In this document: positions 55,413-64,000 of the stretch, piece by piece
Layout of the letters: each line of letters opens with the position of its first letter
How positions within the stretch are numbered: the first letter of the stretch is position 1
Origin: Paenibacillus antibioticophila
Lineage (GTDB): Bacteria; Bacillota; Bacilli; Paenibacillales; Paenibacillaceae
Assembly (NCBI RefSeq): GCF_000455265.1
Contig: NZ_HG005139.1
Location: 592,910 to 656,909, forward strand
DNA length: 64,000 bases
Reading direction: 5' to 3'
Program-made: the position numbers and the translations under genes
Notes under the pieces: model-generated
What the model saw: the letters and a program-made list of their open reading frames with translations, nothing else
Database searches by the model: none
What the model was told of the DNA's origin: nothing

Positions 55413-55718
55413 ATGAATGTTTCCAATAGTGAGCAGCGGCAAGTACGACTGAAGCAATTTTTGAGAATACTGTCGGAAGATCCTTCTCTATCGCATCAAG
55501 TTGAGCAAGGGAAGTTGAGATCATTGGCTGAACTTCTTATGGTCTCCGGTTATTGGCCATGTGGCGAACCCGTTAATATGTCTAGTGTAGTGTCGTTATC
55601 GTTAAAGAAGCTAGGTCTTGAAGCTGGATCAGAGGAACTGATAGAATACATCATGAATGGCGGAACGGTTGAAAGCTTTATAGATTCGGTAAAACAGGGT
55701 CCATTTAATCGCCCCTAG
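55413..55718 (+). CDS. Small protein of unknown function at the head of the EPS operon
   Basis: A 101-residue, mostly helical protein (QRQVRLKQFLRILSEDPSL, SEELIEYIMNGGTVESFI) with one Cys. GAGGA lies 8 bases before the ATG. No family recognised. The position just before the chain-length regulator suggests a role in exopolysaccharide control, which is only inference. Confidence 0.55.
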   Translation: MNVSNSEQRQVRLKQFLRILSEDPSLSHQVEQGKLRSLAELLMVSGYWPCGEPVNMSSVVSLSLKKLGLEAGSEELIEYIMNGGTVESFIDSVKQGPFNRP

Positions 55719-55908
55719 ATGTTCGCGAATTGAATAACTTAAGTCAATGTTATGAAAGGAATATCCGCGGGATTTTATTTCTGCGGATACATCATGGCTT
55801 TAAGTTCTCGTTTTGAATAATTATTATATTAAAATTATTCATTATGAATTGTCTAGTTGAAGCAGCATCGGAAGAAGACGTCACATAACTAGTAACGGAG
55901 GAAACAAT

Positions 55909-56664
55909 TTGGAACTAAAACAATATTGGTTAATCGTCAAGAGAAGGTTGATATTGATCGCATTGATTGTAGCGATAAGTTGTCTATCCGTAGGCATTTA
56001 CTCTTACTACTTCATCACACCGCAATATGAAGCATCAGCTAAACTCATCGTTAACCAGTATAAGGACAGCAGCTCACTCATACCGAGTATAGATGTCGGC
56101 TCTATTAATTCTACGATCGGGCTAATTAAAACTTATAAGGAAATTATCAAGACACCAAGAATGATGAAAATTGTCGTTAAAGAGTACCCAGAGCTTGGGG
56201 CAACGTACAACGAGTTGATTGGGAAAGTAAGCGTCAGTTCAGTAAATGAGACGCAGGTGATGTCCATTACAGTTCGTGACAATTCCTACGCTAAGGCCGC
56301 AAATATTGCTAACGCTGTTGCAGTAGTCTTTCAGAAAACGATTCCTGATCTTATGAAGGTCGACAATGTCTCCGTCTTGGACAAAGCCGATCCCAAGGAA
56401 TTCCATGGGCCGATCGCACCGAATCCTAAGCTTAATATTGCGGTTGCTTTCTTATTGTCCTTGATGCTCGGCGTGGGTATTTCATTCCTGCTGGATTACT
56501 TGGATGACACGATAAAGACCGAAGAGGATATTGAATTGGTGCTTGAGGTGCCGGTGTTGACTTCAATACCAAGGCTCAAAGAAATGGATCTTAAGAAACA
56601 AGAAGATACAGGGTCATTTAAGCCGACAGCTGGGAGGGATAGCCATGTCTCGTTCGACTCCTGA
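55909..56664 (+). CDS. Polysaccharide chain-length regulator / kinase activator (Wzz, YwqC type)
   Basis: A 251-residue membrane protein with an N-terminal helix (LILIALIVAISCLSVGIYSYYF), an extracellular Wzz domain, and a second helix near 180-200 (LNIAVAFLLSLMLGVGISFLL). The short C-terminal cytosolic tail activates the tyrosine kinase next door. TTG start with GGAGG 7 bases upstream. Overlaps the kinase gene by 20 bases. Confidence 0.92.
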   Translation: MELKQYWLIVKRRLILIALIVAISCLSVGIYSYYFITPQYEASAKLIVNQYKDSSSLIPSIDVGSINSTIGLIKTYKEIIKTPRMMKIVVKEYPELGATYNELIGKVSVSSVNETQVMSITVRDNSYAKAANIANAVAVVFQKTIPDLMKVDNVSVLDKADPKEFHGPIAPNPKLNIAVAFLLSLMLGVGISFLLDYLDDTIKTEEDIELVLEVPVLTSIPRLKEMDLKKQEDTGSFKPTAGRDSHVSFDS

Positions 56665-57337
56665 ATGGAAGTTGATTACAGAGAGCAATCCGAAATCACC
56701 GATCTCCGAAGGATATCGGATGTTGCGAACAAATATCGAGTTTTCAACGATTGACCAAAAGCTCCAAGTTATCATGCTGACTTCATCCAAACCGAATGAA
56801 GGAAAAAGTACCACCAGCGCGAATATGGCCGTCGCTTTCGCTCAAGCCAATAAAAGGGTGCTGCTGATTGATGCCGATTTAAGAAAGCCAACGCAACACC
56901 ATATCTTTGGAAAGTCCAATCGTACCGGATTAACGACAGCATTGTTTAAACAGAAGGAAATCCATGAAGTGATCCAGCAATCCGACACGGAGAATCTGTC
57001 GCTTATTCATGCAGGTCCTACCCCTCCCAATCCGTCGGAGTTACTGTCATCGAAACAAATGGCGGCACTGATTGCAACAACCAGGGAAATGTTTGATGTC
57101 ATCATCATCGATACACCACCTATCTTGTCTGTCACGGATGCTCAAATTGTAGCGACCCAAAGCGACGGTGTCGTACTCGTTGTGGACTCGGGGAAGGTGA
57201 AGAAGGACGTTGCGCTCAAGGCGAAGGCTTCATTAAGTCATGTGAATGCCAAGCTTATCGGGGTTGTACTCAATAACATTAATCGTAAACATTCGGATGC
57301 CTATTCTTATTATTACGAAGATAGCAACGAGGCTTAG
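56645..57337 (+). CDS. BY-type tyrosine kinase (CpsD/YwqD type)
   Basis: A 230-residue kinase. Walker A SSKPNEGKSTT near residue 48, Walker A' LLIDADLRKP, Walker B VIIIDTPP, and a C-terminal tyrosine cluster (YSYYYED) for autophosphorylation. It works with the upstream activator and the ywqE-like phosphatase to control polymer synthesis. GGGAGGG lies before the ATG. Confidence 0.94.
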   Translation: MSRSTPEWKLITESNPKSPISEGYRMLRTNIEFSTIDQKLQVIMLTSSKPNEGKSTTSANMAVAFAQANKRVLLIDADLRKPTQHHIFGKSNRTGLTTALFKQKEIHEVIQQSDTENLSLIHAGPTPPNPSELLSSKQMAALIATTREMFDVIIIDTPPILSVTDAQIVATQSDGVVLVVDSGKVKKDVALKAKASLSHVNAKLIGVVLNNINRKHSDAYSYYYEDSNEA

Positions 57338-57379
57338 CATGGCTTATTCATACTACAATTCTACAACGCACTCTTTATA

Positions 57380-57515
57380 GCCCTGGAAGTTGTGAACAGG
57401 AAGGTAATGTCTCCTGCACCTTTATCACTGGAGGCACTCGATCATGCTGTGGGTCAGTGACCTTAGACGTTTGTCGTCAGGGGTGTGATGTGAGGAAGGG
57501 TTCAATGCCCTTGTA
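57380..57515 (+). ncRNA. Candidate EAR (eps-associated) antitermination RNA
   Basis: The 222-base gap between the kinase gene and galU carries several stems: CAGGA/TCCTG (57397-57416), TCACTG/CAGTGA (57425-57460) enclosing GGAGGCACTCGATCATGCTG, GACG/CGTC, and AAGGG/CCCTT. Position (after the EPS tyrosine kinase, before the first biosynthetic gene) and sequence style match the Bacillales EAR element, which makes RNA polymerase resist terminators through long eps operons. Assignment is from memory of the element, not from a model search. Confidence 0.6.
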
Positions 57516-57559
57516 AATTGTAATTTGTTTGCAAAAAAACAGGATAGGGTGGGTTCTAT

Positions 57560-58450
57560 ATGAAAAAAGTGACAAAAGCCATTATCCCGGCTGCAGGGCT
57601 CGGTACTCGTTTCTTGCCAGCAACGAAAGCCATGCCAAAGGAGATGCTTCCCATTGTCGATAAGCCAACCATCCAGTACATCGTGGAGGAAGCCATTGAA
57701 TCGGGAGTCGAGGATATCATTGTCGTAACCGGTAAAGGAAAGCGGGCGATCGAGGACCACTTCGATATCGCATTTGAACTTGAGCATATTTTGGAGGGAA
57801 AGGGAAAATTCGACATCCTGGAAAAGGTTAGAAAGTCATCTCATGTCAATCTCCATTATATCCGGCAGAAAGAGGCCAAGGGACTTGGACACGCTGTTTG
57901 GTGTGCGCGTAATTTCATCGGAAATGAGCCGTTCGCCGTTCTGCTTGGTGATGATATTGTGGAAGCCGACATTCCTTGCACAAGACAGTTGATTGAACAA
58001 TATGAGCTTACCGGACGTTCGGTCATCGGTGTTCAGAGTGTCGAGGATGATCAAACACATCGGTATGGCATTGTAGATCCGGGTGATAGAGTGGGTAACC
58101 TTTACCAAGTAAACCGGTTCGAGGAAAAGCCGCCGCAAGGGCAAGCACCTTCAAATCTGGCCATTATGGGCCGTTATGTTCTTACTCCCGATATTTTTGA
58201 ATATTTGGGTAGACACGAGCGTGGAGCGGGTGGAGAGATTCAACTTACAGATGCTATTCAAAAGTTAAATGTAGCTCAGGGTGTTTACGCCTATGATTTT
58301 CAAGGAACTCGTTATGATGTGGGAGAAAAGATCGGATTTATTATGACAACGATTGACTTTGCACTTCGAAATCAAGAACTTAGACAACCGCTAATATCAG
58401 GGTTGGAAGAATTGATGGAACGTGAGATCCGTAAACAATTAACTTATTAA
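57560..58450 (+). CDS. galU: UTP-glucose-1-phosphate uridylyltransferase
   Basis: A 296-residue nucleotidyltransferase making UDP-glucose. N-terminal [35 protein letters not shown], and [20 protein letters not shown]. It supplies sugar donor for the exopolysaccharide. AGGGTGGG lies 8 bases before the ATG. First gene after the candidate EAR. Confidence 0.95.
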   Translation: MKKVTKAIIPAAGLGTRFLPATKAMPKEMLPIVDKPTIQYIVEEAIESGVEDIIVVTGKGKRAIEDHFDIAFELEHILEGKGKFDILEKVRKSSHVNLHYIRQKEAKGLGHAVWCARNFIGNEPFAVLLGDDIVEADIPCTRQLIEQYELTGRSVIGVQSVEDDQTHRYGIVDPGDRVGNLYQVNRFEEKPPQGQAPSNLAIMGRYVLTPDIFEYLGRHERGAGGEIQLTDAIQKLNVAQGVYAYDFQGTRYDVGEKIGFIMTTIDFALRNQELRQPLISGLEELMEREIRKQLTY

Positions 58451-58463
58451 GGAGTGATGTAAG

Positions 58464-59153
58464 ATGGCACCTTCACCATATCGGGATGAAGCAGTAATCG
58501 GTTTCTCGGATTATTATTTGATGACGAGGTCTAAGCAAGAAGGCCCTACCCTGTTCTTGGTATTCAAACGAACCATTGATATTTTAGGTTCACTGGCCGG
58601 GTTGATTCTGTTAAGTCCATTATTCGCCATTATGGCCATTCTGATCAAATGGGAAGATCCATCGGGTCCTGTCTTTTTCTATCAGACAAGAGTTGGTAAG
58701 AACGAAAGGCTATTTCGGATGTACAAGCTCCGTTCAATGTATACAGATGCCGAAGAAAGGCTGAAGGATCTGCTTGATAAGAACGAGATCAGCGGAGCGA
58801 TGTTCAAAATGAGAAATGATCCGCGTGTAACGAAAGTCGGGAAGTTTATTCGGAAGACGAGTATTGATGAACTTCCGCAATTAATCAATGTGTTGCGCGG
58901 GGAAATGTCCTTGGTTGGTCCGAGACCGCCCCTTACAAGAGAAGTAGCGGAATACACAAATTATGATAAGAAACGTCTGGCTGTCACCCCAGGCTGTACA
59001 GGACTTTGGCAAGTTAGCGGTAGAAATAATCTTAGTTTCAAGGAAATGGTCGATCTTGACATTACTTATATAGAGAAAAGATGCATTGTGCTTGATATGA
59101 AAATAATCTTAAGAACAGTGAGAGCTATGTTCGGCGCTAAGGATGCATTTTAA
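58464..59153 (+). CDS. Undecaprenyl-phosphate sugar phosphotransferase (initiating transferase)
   Basis: A 229-residue WcaJ/EpsL-type transferase. One membrane segment (IDILGSLAGLILLSPLFAIM), then the catalytic domain with KLRSMYTDAEERL, IRKTSIDELPQLINVLRGEMSLVGPRPP and VTPGCTGLWQVSGR. It starts repeat-unit assembly by moving a sugar-1-phosphate to undecaprenyl phosphate. Good AAGGAG site before the ATG. Confidence 0.94.
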   Translation: MAPSPYRDEAVIGFSDYYLMTRSKQEGPTLFLVFKRTIDILGSLAGLILLSPLFAIMAILIKWEDPSGPVFFYQTRVGKNERLFRMYKLRSMYTDAEERLKDLLDKNEISGAMFKMRNDPRVTKVGKFIRKTSIDELPQLINVLRGEMSLVGPRPPLTREVAEYTNYDKKRLAVTPGCTGLWQVSGRNNLSFKEMVDLDITYIEKRCIVLDMKIILRTVRAMFGAKDAF

Positions 59154-59174
59154 CCAGAAAATGGAGGGGAGATC

Positions 59175-60290
59175 ATGGTTAGAGTCCTTCATATTTCGGA
59201 GTTTACTAAAGGCGGGATTGAAACCCATCTAAATGAGGTATTGAAGTACCAATCGGACAATCATGATGTTTATCTTGTGGCATCTCAGCAGAATTCGAAC
59301 CGGGATACGCTTTGTATCCATCCTGATCGTTTGCATCTGTACCCCTATAAGAGAAGTCCTAAATATTTTCTCAAGGCGATGCATTCGATACATAGGATGA
59401 TCAAAGAGATGAATCCGGATATTGTACATGTCCATGGAACGTTTGCGGGTTTTTTTCTGCGAACGTTGTTTTTTTTAAAACGGAAACGGCCGGTTGTGAT
59501 TTATTGTGCCCATGGATGGGCTTTTCTTATGGACACGAAGCCGTGGAAAAAGGTTGTATTTGCAGCCGTGGAGAAACTATTATCGCTTCGGACTGATTTC
59601 ATCATTAACATCTCAAACTATGAATATCAGAACTCGATAAGCTATGGTCTGCCTGAAAAGAAATCAGTAGTTGTGTATAACGGGGTTTCGGATACGCCGC
59701 CAGGCAATCATGTGCCATTTGAGGTGGATAAGGACAGCATTAATCTGCTATACGTAGGTCGCTTTGATCGTCAAAAAGGCTTTGATTTGCTGCTTGAAGT
59801 GTTTAAAGAACACGCCTTTGGAAATGTCTGCTTGTATTTAGTCGGAGATACCGTATTAAAGGATTTCGAATATGATTATCCAAGTAATGCGGTCAAGATC
59901 GGTTGGGTGGATAATTCGCAAATTGATCGTTATATGCAAGCTTGCGATGCGGTGATCGTCCCGTCTCGCTGGGAGGGCTTCGGGATCGTTGCGATCGAGG
60001 CATTACGAAATAAGAAGCCCGTTATTGCCAGTAATCGAGGCGCACTTCCGGAGATCGTTAAACATGGAATCAATGGATATATCTTTGATTTTAATCATAA
60101 GGAAGAGTTAGCTCATATCATTCAGAGACTTAATAAACAACAACTTCAAATGATGGGAGAGAGGGGGGAATTGATTTTTAACGAGAAATTTCATTCGGAT
60201 AAGATGAATGAACAAATTCAACAACTATACGAAGAAGCATTGAAAAATCGAAGGGATCGTTATTCTAAGGCTGTCAGCAAATATGTCTAG
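59175..60290 (+). CDS. GT4-type glycosyltransferase
   Basis: A 371-residue GT-B enzyme: N-terminal SEFTKGGIETHLNEVL, C-terminal YVGRFDRQKGFDLLL and EGFGIVAIEALRNKKPVIAS with the E-x7-E donor motif. Adds a sugar to the lipid-linked repeat unit. GGAGGGG before ATG. Overlaps the next gene. Confidence 0.92.
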   Translation: MVRVLHISEFTKGGIETHLNEVLKYQSDNHDVYLVASQQNSNRDTLCIHPDRLHLYPYKRSPKYFLKAMHSIHRMIKEMNPDIVHVHGTFAGFFLRTLFFLKRKRPVVIYCAHGWAFLMDTKPWKKVVFAAVEKLLSLRTDFIINISNYEYQNSISYGLPEKKSVVVYNGVSDTPPGNHVPFEVDKDSINLLYVGRFDRQKGFDLLLEVFKEHAFGNVCLYLVGDTVLKDFEYDYPSNAVKIGWVDNSQIDRYMQACDAVIVPSRWEGFGIVAIEALRNKKPVIASNRGALPEIVKHGINGYIFDFNHKEELAHIIQRLNKQQLQMMGERGELIFNEKFHSDKMNEQIQQLYEEALKNRRDRYSKAVSKYV

Positions 60291-61722
60291 ATTCACGAGG
60301 ATGAGGACAATGATGAATGCAAACTTACAGAAAAGTCATCTGATCTATACAGAGCAGATCCAGAGTCAATCGAACAAAGCACAATTTTTTCTGGCGTTAT
60401 ATCTTGTTTTCTTGTTATTGTTGACACTCTATCAGGATTTCCCTCTAGTGAATCAAATCGGTGAAATTGGCAGATCGCCCATAATTACTCTGTTTCCACT
60501 GTTTATATTTTGCGAGATCGCTTTGCTTTCGAAATATAAGCAGGTGATGTATGTATCAAAGATACAAAAGTATTTATTTACACTTATTCTTTATTTAAGC
60601 TTCATCAGCATGGTCTATATTCTCGTTCAATTCATGCAGGGCAGCTACAGCTTTGGGACTGAGAACTTGCTCGGCAAAGCGATCAAGGTGTTAATCTACT
60701 TTGTTACCATCCTGCTCTATGTCCGGCATATGCAGCTTGTCTTTTCGAAAATACAAAGCGTCAGGCTGCTCTACAGCAGCTTTTTTGTTGTGGTAACTTT
60801 TTTGCTGGGCATCATGATTGTGGAACTAGTTAGTATGCCTAATGCGCTAACCTTTCTGCACTCTAAAGATACTCCCTATTGGCGAGTGAGATTGCTCACC
60901 TCGGAGAGTAGTACAACAGGGTCGATTATCGTCGTGTATTCTGCGATTCTAATCTACTTGTCGAGACATTTAACCCGATTTGCCAGGACACTGTCTCACT
61001 TGTATGTTGCTGGTTTTTTTCTGTTTTATTTATTCGTTACGGGATCGAAGGGATTTTTGATTGTAAGCTTATTGACGTTAATTGTGACGATGATCAAATT
61101 TCTTGATTTCAGGAAGAAGCGAAATTTCATTCTGCTTTTTATGGTCATCACAGCTATGTATTTGTTCATTGCTTATTTTTCCGCAGGATTGATCGGGTCG
61201 TTCAGCAACGATATTGAGAATTACACGTCGTCTTATACACGAATGGGCACAATTATAATTGCCATAGCTACCGTCTTCCATCATCCATTTGGGGTGGGCA
61301 CGGGGGCTTATTTAATGTATTTCGATCATTATTTAAATGATGCAATAAACCTGATGTCGCGTTTATACTACAACCTGTTTGGCGTAAGCCAGATCAATGC
61401 GGGAGAGTTGCTGCAATACACGGGCTCGGATAAAAATTTGGGCGTTAAATCGGGCTTCTTCCAATGGGTGATGTTTGGTGGAATTTTCGCATTCGTATTT
61501 TTTTATCTGCTGGCTAAAAATCTGATCATAAAAGTGAAGTCGAGTCTCATTCTGTTTGTTGCGCTAATATTCAACTTGTTCTCACTGCTCTTTGTGGCGC
61601 TTGAGATTAAATATGAGATATGGCTATTATTCGCTTTTATCAGTCTTTTTCTAGGGAATAAAGAATTTAATCACACTTACACCGGGGGGTTGCAAGATGA
61701 AAATACTAGTAGTATGCAGTGA
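60283..61722 (+). CDS. Multi-span membrane protein, probable repeat-unit polymerase (Wzy-like)
   Basis: A 479-residue protein with about 10-12 hydrophobic segments and a loop containing HPFGVGTGAYLMYF, a feature of O-antigen polymerase/ligase family members. It likely polymerises lipid-linked repeat units. Start is ATG 60283, or ATG 60310/60313, which sit behind AGGATGAGGAC. Overlaps both neighbours. Confidence 0.8.
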   Translation: MSRFTRMRTMMNANLQKSHLIYTEQIQSQSNKAQFFLALYLVFLLLLTLYQDFPLVNQIGEIGRSPIITLFPLFIFCEIALLSKYKQVMYVSKIQKYLFTLILYLSFISMVYILVQFMQGSYSFGTENLLGKAIKVLIYFVTILLYVRHMQLVFSKIQSVRLLYSSFFVVVTFLLGIMIVELVSMPNALTFLHSKDTPYWRVRLLTSESSTTGSIIVVYSAILIYLSRHLTRFARTLSHLYVAGFFLFYLFVTGSKGFLIVSLLTLIVTMIKFLDFRKKRNFILLFMVITAMYLFIAYFSAGLIGSFSNDIENYTSSYTRMGTIIIAIATVFHHPFGVGTGAYLMYFDHYLNDAINLMSRLYYNLFGVSQINAGELLQYTGSDKNLGVKSGFFQWVMFGGIFAFVFFYLLAKNLIIKVKSSLILFVALIFNLFSLLFVALEIKYEIWLLFAFISLFLGNKEFNHTYTGGLQDENTSSMQ

Positions 61723-62872
61723 CTTTCCATACCCCGCCGATCATGGGGGACGGGTGGATACATGGGGAAGAATTAAGGTGCTGTCTGAGCTGGGTTGGAA
61801 CATCCATCTCGTCGTTTGCGGCAAGCAAATTCCCTCCGAGGAAGAGATTAAAGTTGTCTTTCAATATGTAAATAAAGTGAAATTGTGCGAAAGACGGAGC
61901 AGGCTGGTGGATTTGCTTCATGCGTTTCCCATGCAAGTCAAGTCGCGGAGTGAACTGAAGCATGTGAACATCGATGAGGATTATGATTATGTGCTGCTTG
62001 AAGGCGATTATGTGTATCCCATTCTTAAGAATCCGCTAATCAAACAGGGTAATGTCATTTTGCGGGTGCACAATGATGAAGCGATCTATTTTAGCGCGTT
62101 AGCAAGAAGCACGAAAAATATGATTCATAAATTGTACTACCGCATGGAGAGCCGGAAGTTTATGAGATTACAAAAGAAAATACGGGAACAGGTGGATAAG
62201 TATTTGTTTATTTCTAATAAGGAGTTTGAAGAATTCCAAAGACAAAATCCATCTGCCAAAGGCATATTTTTACCCCCACCGGTTCGTAAGGAGACATTCC
62301 TTTCGAACAACTTTCAGGACAAACATAAGCATGTAGTATTTATAGGCTCGTTGTTCATGCCGAATAATCGGGAAGCGATTGAGTGGTATCTTGAGTATGT
62401 TCACCCCTTGCTGTTGCAGGAGAAGGATTACAAATTCATTGTAGCCGGGAACAGCCGGAAGCAGAGCCTAAGCTGGATGCAGGCATACGACTTGAAAAAT
62501 GTGGTTGTGTACGACACGCCGGAGAGCTTGGACGATATTTACAAAGACGGGTATTTGTTCGTTAATCCGATGCAGAACGGTGCTGGCGTAAAACTAAAGA
62601 CAATCGAGGCGATTCAGAATGGGCTGCCGGTTGTCTCAACCTCTACTGGCTATGAGGGTACAGGCCTCGTCCCCAATAAGCACATTATGATTGCTGATAG
62701 TCCGGAGACATTCTATCAGCGTATTAAAGAACTGCTGCATCAACCCGCTCGGGCACAAGAACTGCTTGAAGCATCGCAGCAGTTCATTCGCAGTCATTAT
62801 GATCATAAAGAGGTGCTCAAAGGTTACATAGATTCATTAAATCCTAATGTTCAAATGAAGCAGGTGCTGTGA
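61697..62872 (+). CDS. Glycosyltransferase, GT-B fold
   Basis: A 391-residue transferase: SDFPYPADHGGRVDTWGRIKVL at the N-terminus and GAGVKLKTIEAIQNGLPVVS in the donor domain, with a VFIGSLFMPNNREAIEWYL stretch. GGGGGG lies 8 bases before the ATG. It overlaps the polymerase gene by 26 bases and shares its last base with the next start. Confidence 0.9.
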   Translation: MKILVVCSDFPYPADHGGRVDTWGRIKVLSELGWNIHLVVCGKQIPSEEEIKVVFQYVNKVKLCERRSRLVDLLHAFPMQVKSRSELKHVNIDEDYDYVLLEGDYVYPILKNPLIKQGNVILRVHNDEAIYFSALARSTKNMIHKLYYRMESRKFMRLQKKIREQVDKYLFISNKEFEEFQRQNPSAKGIFLPPPVRKETFLSNNFQDKHKHVVFIGSLFMPNNREAIEWYLEYVHPLLLQEKDYKFIVAGNSRKQSLSWMQAYDLKNVVVYDTPESLDDIYKDGYLFVNPMQNGAGVKLKTIEAIQNGLPVVSTSTGYEGTGLVPNKHIMIADSPETFYQRIKELLHQPARAQELLEASQQFIRSHYDHKEVLKGYIDSLNPNVQMKQVL

Positions 62873-64000
62873 TGGATAGAACAAAAATTAATGTCTTGTT
62901 TGTTACGCATGCGGATAAGAAGGGCGGAGCCGAACAAAGCTTGATTCATTTAATCAATTATCTGGATACATCCCAATATCAAATCTTCTTACTAAGTCCT
63001 GAAGATGCGGACTACTTGACTGAAATTCGGACGAAGTTCATTCATTTTCCGCTTCGCCTAAACAGTATTAAGAGGAAATTGGGCTTAGGCTATTTGCAGA
63101 CGGTATTTCAGATTCGGTCTTTCGTGATGAAGAATAACATTGAAATTATCCATGCCAATGGATGGCGGGCGCCGTGGTATGTAGCACCGCTTAAATTTAT
63201 TGCGAACAGCAAGCTGGTCTGGCATCACCGGGACTATACACACTTGCGCATGTTTAACTCCGTGCTGCCGCGGTTCTTCGATCAGGTCATCTGTATCTCT
63301 CAGTTTGTGGCGAGTTCAATTCAAGGCAGTAACAAGACGATTATTTATAACGGTGTTGATCCAGAGTTATCCTTGAGCAGGAAGAACCGGGTATTTATGG
63401 AGGATGATACGCTCGTTATTGGAACATTCGGACGAATCGTAGAGTGGAAGAGATATCATTTGGTGATTGAAGCAGTCAAGAAATTGGCTCTTAACGGGAA
63501 GACCAACTGGAAGCTTCTGATCGTAGGAGACACGTCAGTCGATGGATCAGAAGGATACTATAACGAGATGATCCGGAAGGTTAGCGAATATGGATTGGAA
63601 CAGAACGTTATCTTTTATGGGTACAGTAAGAAGCCGCTTGATCTGATGAAGGAATGCGATCTAACGATTAATTTTTCTCTTAACGAGCCGTTTGGGAGAG
63701 TAATTATCGAATCTTTGCTTGTACAGACACCTGTCATCGTCTCTGATTCGGGCGGTGCCCCAGAGATCATAAACCAAACAAAAGGCGGGTTCATTGTAAG
63801 AGATGGAGATGTTGAGGCGCTCTATGAGACGATTCGGCAGGTTTACGATGGAAAGATTAACTATCAAGAGCTCTCCATTCAAGGCTATGCAAATGTAATG
63901 AAGGATTTTAACATGGCCACAATTACTCGTAAGGTAGAGGAAACTTACAGCCTGTTATTAGTAGACTCTCTGAAGCTAAAAGCTGGCGGGACATTACTAT
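62872..64000 (+). CDS. GT4-type glycosyltransferase, 3' end outside window
   Basis: The frame opens at ATG 62872, overlapping the upstream TGA by one base, and stays open to the edge (about 376 codons). It has ADKKGGAEQSLIHLINYL near the start, GTFGRIVEWKRYHLVIEAV, and EPFGRVIIESLLVQTPVIVS with the E-x7-E motif, then SGGAPEIINQTKGG. Nearly complete. Another sugar-adding step of the exopolysaccharide pathway. Confidence 0.92.
   Translation, partial: MDRTKINVLFVTHADKKGGAEQSLIHLINYLDTSQYQIFLLSPEDADYLTEIRTKFIHFPLRLNSIKRKLGLGYLQTVFQIRSFVMKNNIEIIHANGWRAPWYVAPLKFIANSKLVWHHRDYTHLRMFNSVLPRFFDQVICISQFVASSIQGSNKTIIYNGVDPELSLSRKNRVFMEDDTLVIGTFGRIVEWKRYHLVIEAVKKLALNGKTNWKLLIVGDTSVDGSEGYYNEMIRKVSEYGLEQNVIFYGYSKKPLDLMKECDLTINFSLNEPFGRVIIESLLVQTPVIVSDSGGAPEIINQTKGGFIVRDGDVEALYETIRQVYDGKINYQELSIQGYANVMKDFNMATITRKVEETYSLLLVDSLKLKAGGTLL

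Overview
The window is chromosomal DNA from a spore-forming member of the Bacillota, most likely Paenibacillus. This rests on gene content: Spo0E-like, CotF-like and YtxC proteins, tRNA-dependent T-box leaders, an S-box leader, and many A/GGAGG ribosome sites with TTG or GTG starts. The GC content looks moderate and the synteny looks like core genome. No phage, IS transposase, CRISPR array or rRNA was seen.

Layout: (1) 1-2500, the end of a nucleoside-type ABC importer (nupOPQ-like). (2) 2662-8730, a Gly/Tyr-rich small protein, a GNAT acetyltransferase, then branched-chain amino acid genes: a Leu-specific T-box, ilvB (carrying an apparent frameshift), ilvN, ilvC and, after a terminator, leuB. 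(3) 8906-13258, a Cys-containing small protein, a PAS histidine kinase of the sporulation type, and a Fur-boxed feoA-feoB iron importer with a 58-residue FeoB-associated Cys-rich membrane protein. (4) 13454-18575, an aldolase-like protein, a 2-kb gene-free interval built from diverged copies of a structured repeat, and a membrane GGDEF-EAL protein. (5) 18714-24616, tRNA-Gly and tRNA-Pro, a Phe T-box, pheST and a giant ZapA-coiled-coil protein. (6) 24689-35622, a CuA-type lipoprotein, a holin-like membrane protein, mutS2, DUF350, Zn-ribbon and coat proteins, alaR-alaT, Spo0E-like, and a tightly overlapped cob(I)alamin adenosyltransferase / pseudouridine synthase / ArsC-like trio. (7) 35720-43685, a carbohydrate locus: LacI regulator, an 805-residue glycosidase-like protein, AraC regulator and a binding-protein plus two-permease importer, tied together by three near-identical AAACGTTT operators. 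(8) 43740-53679, a flap exonuclease, DUF3055, HRDC protein, corA with a long structured leader, S-box-metA-metI-metC, mqnC and ytxC. (9) 53865-64000, an exopolysaccharide operon (ywqE-like phosphatase, unknown small protein, chain-length regulator, tyrosine kinase, a candidate EAR antitermination RNA, galU, undecaprenyl-phosphate sugar transferase, glycosyltransferases and a polymerase) that runs off the right edge.

The best candidates for something new are the covarying repeat family in the 14.5-16.2 kb gap, the attenuator-like leader with its own 38-codon frame upstream of corA, the LacI/AraC-controlled sugar locus with an unassigned glycosidase-like enzyme, and the ZapA fused to over 400 residues of coiled coil. 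The ilvB frameshift in a run of five G should be checked before any metabolic conclusion is drawn.
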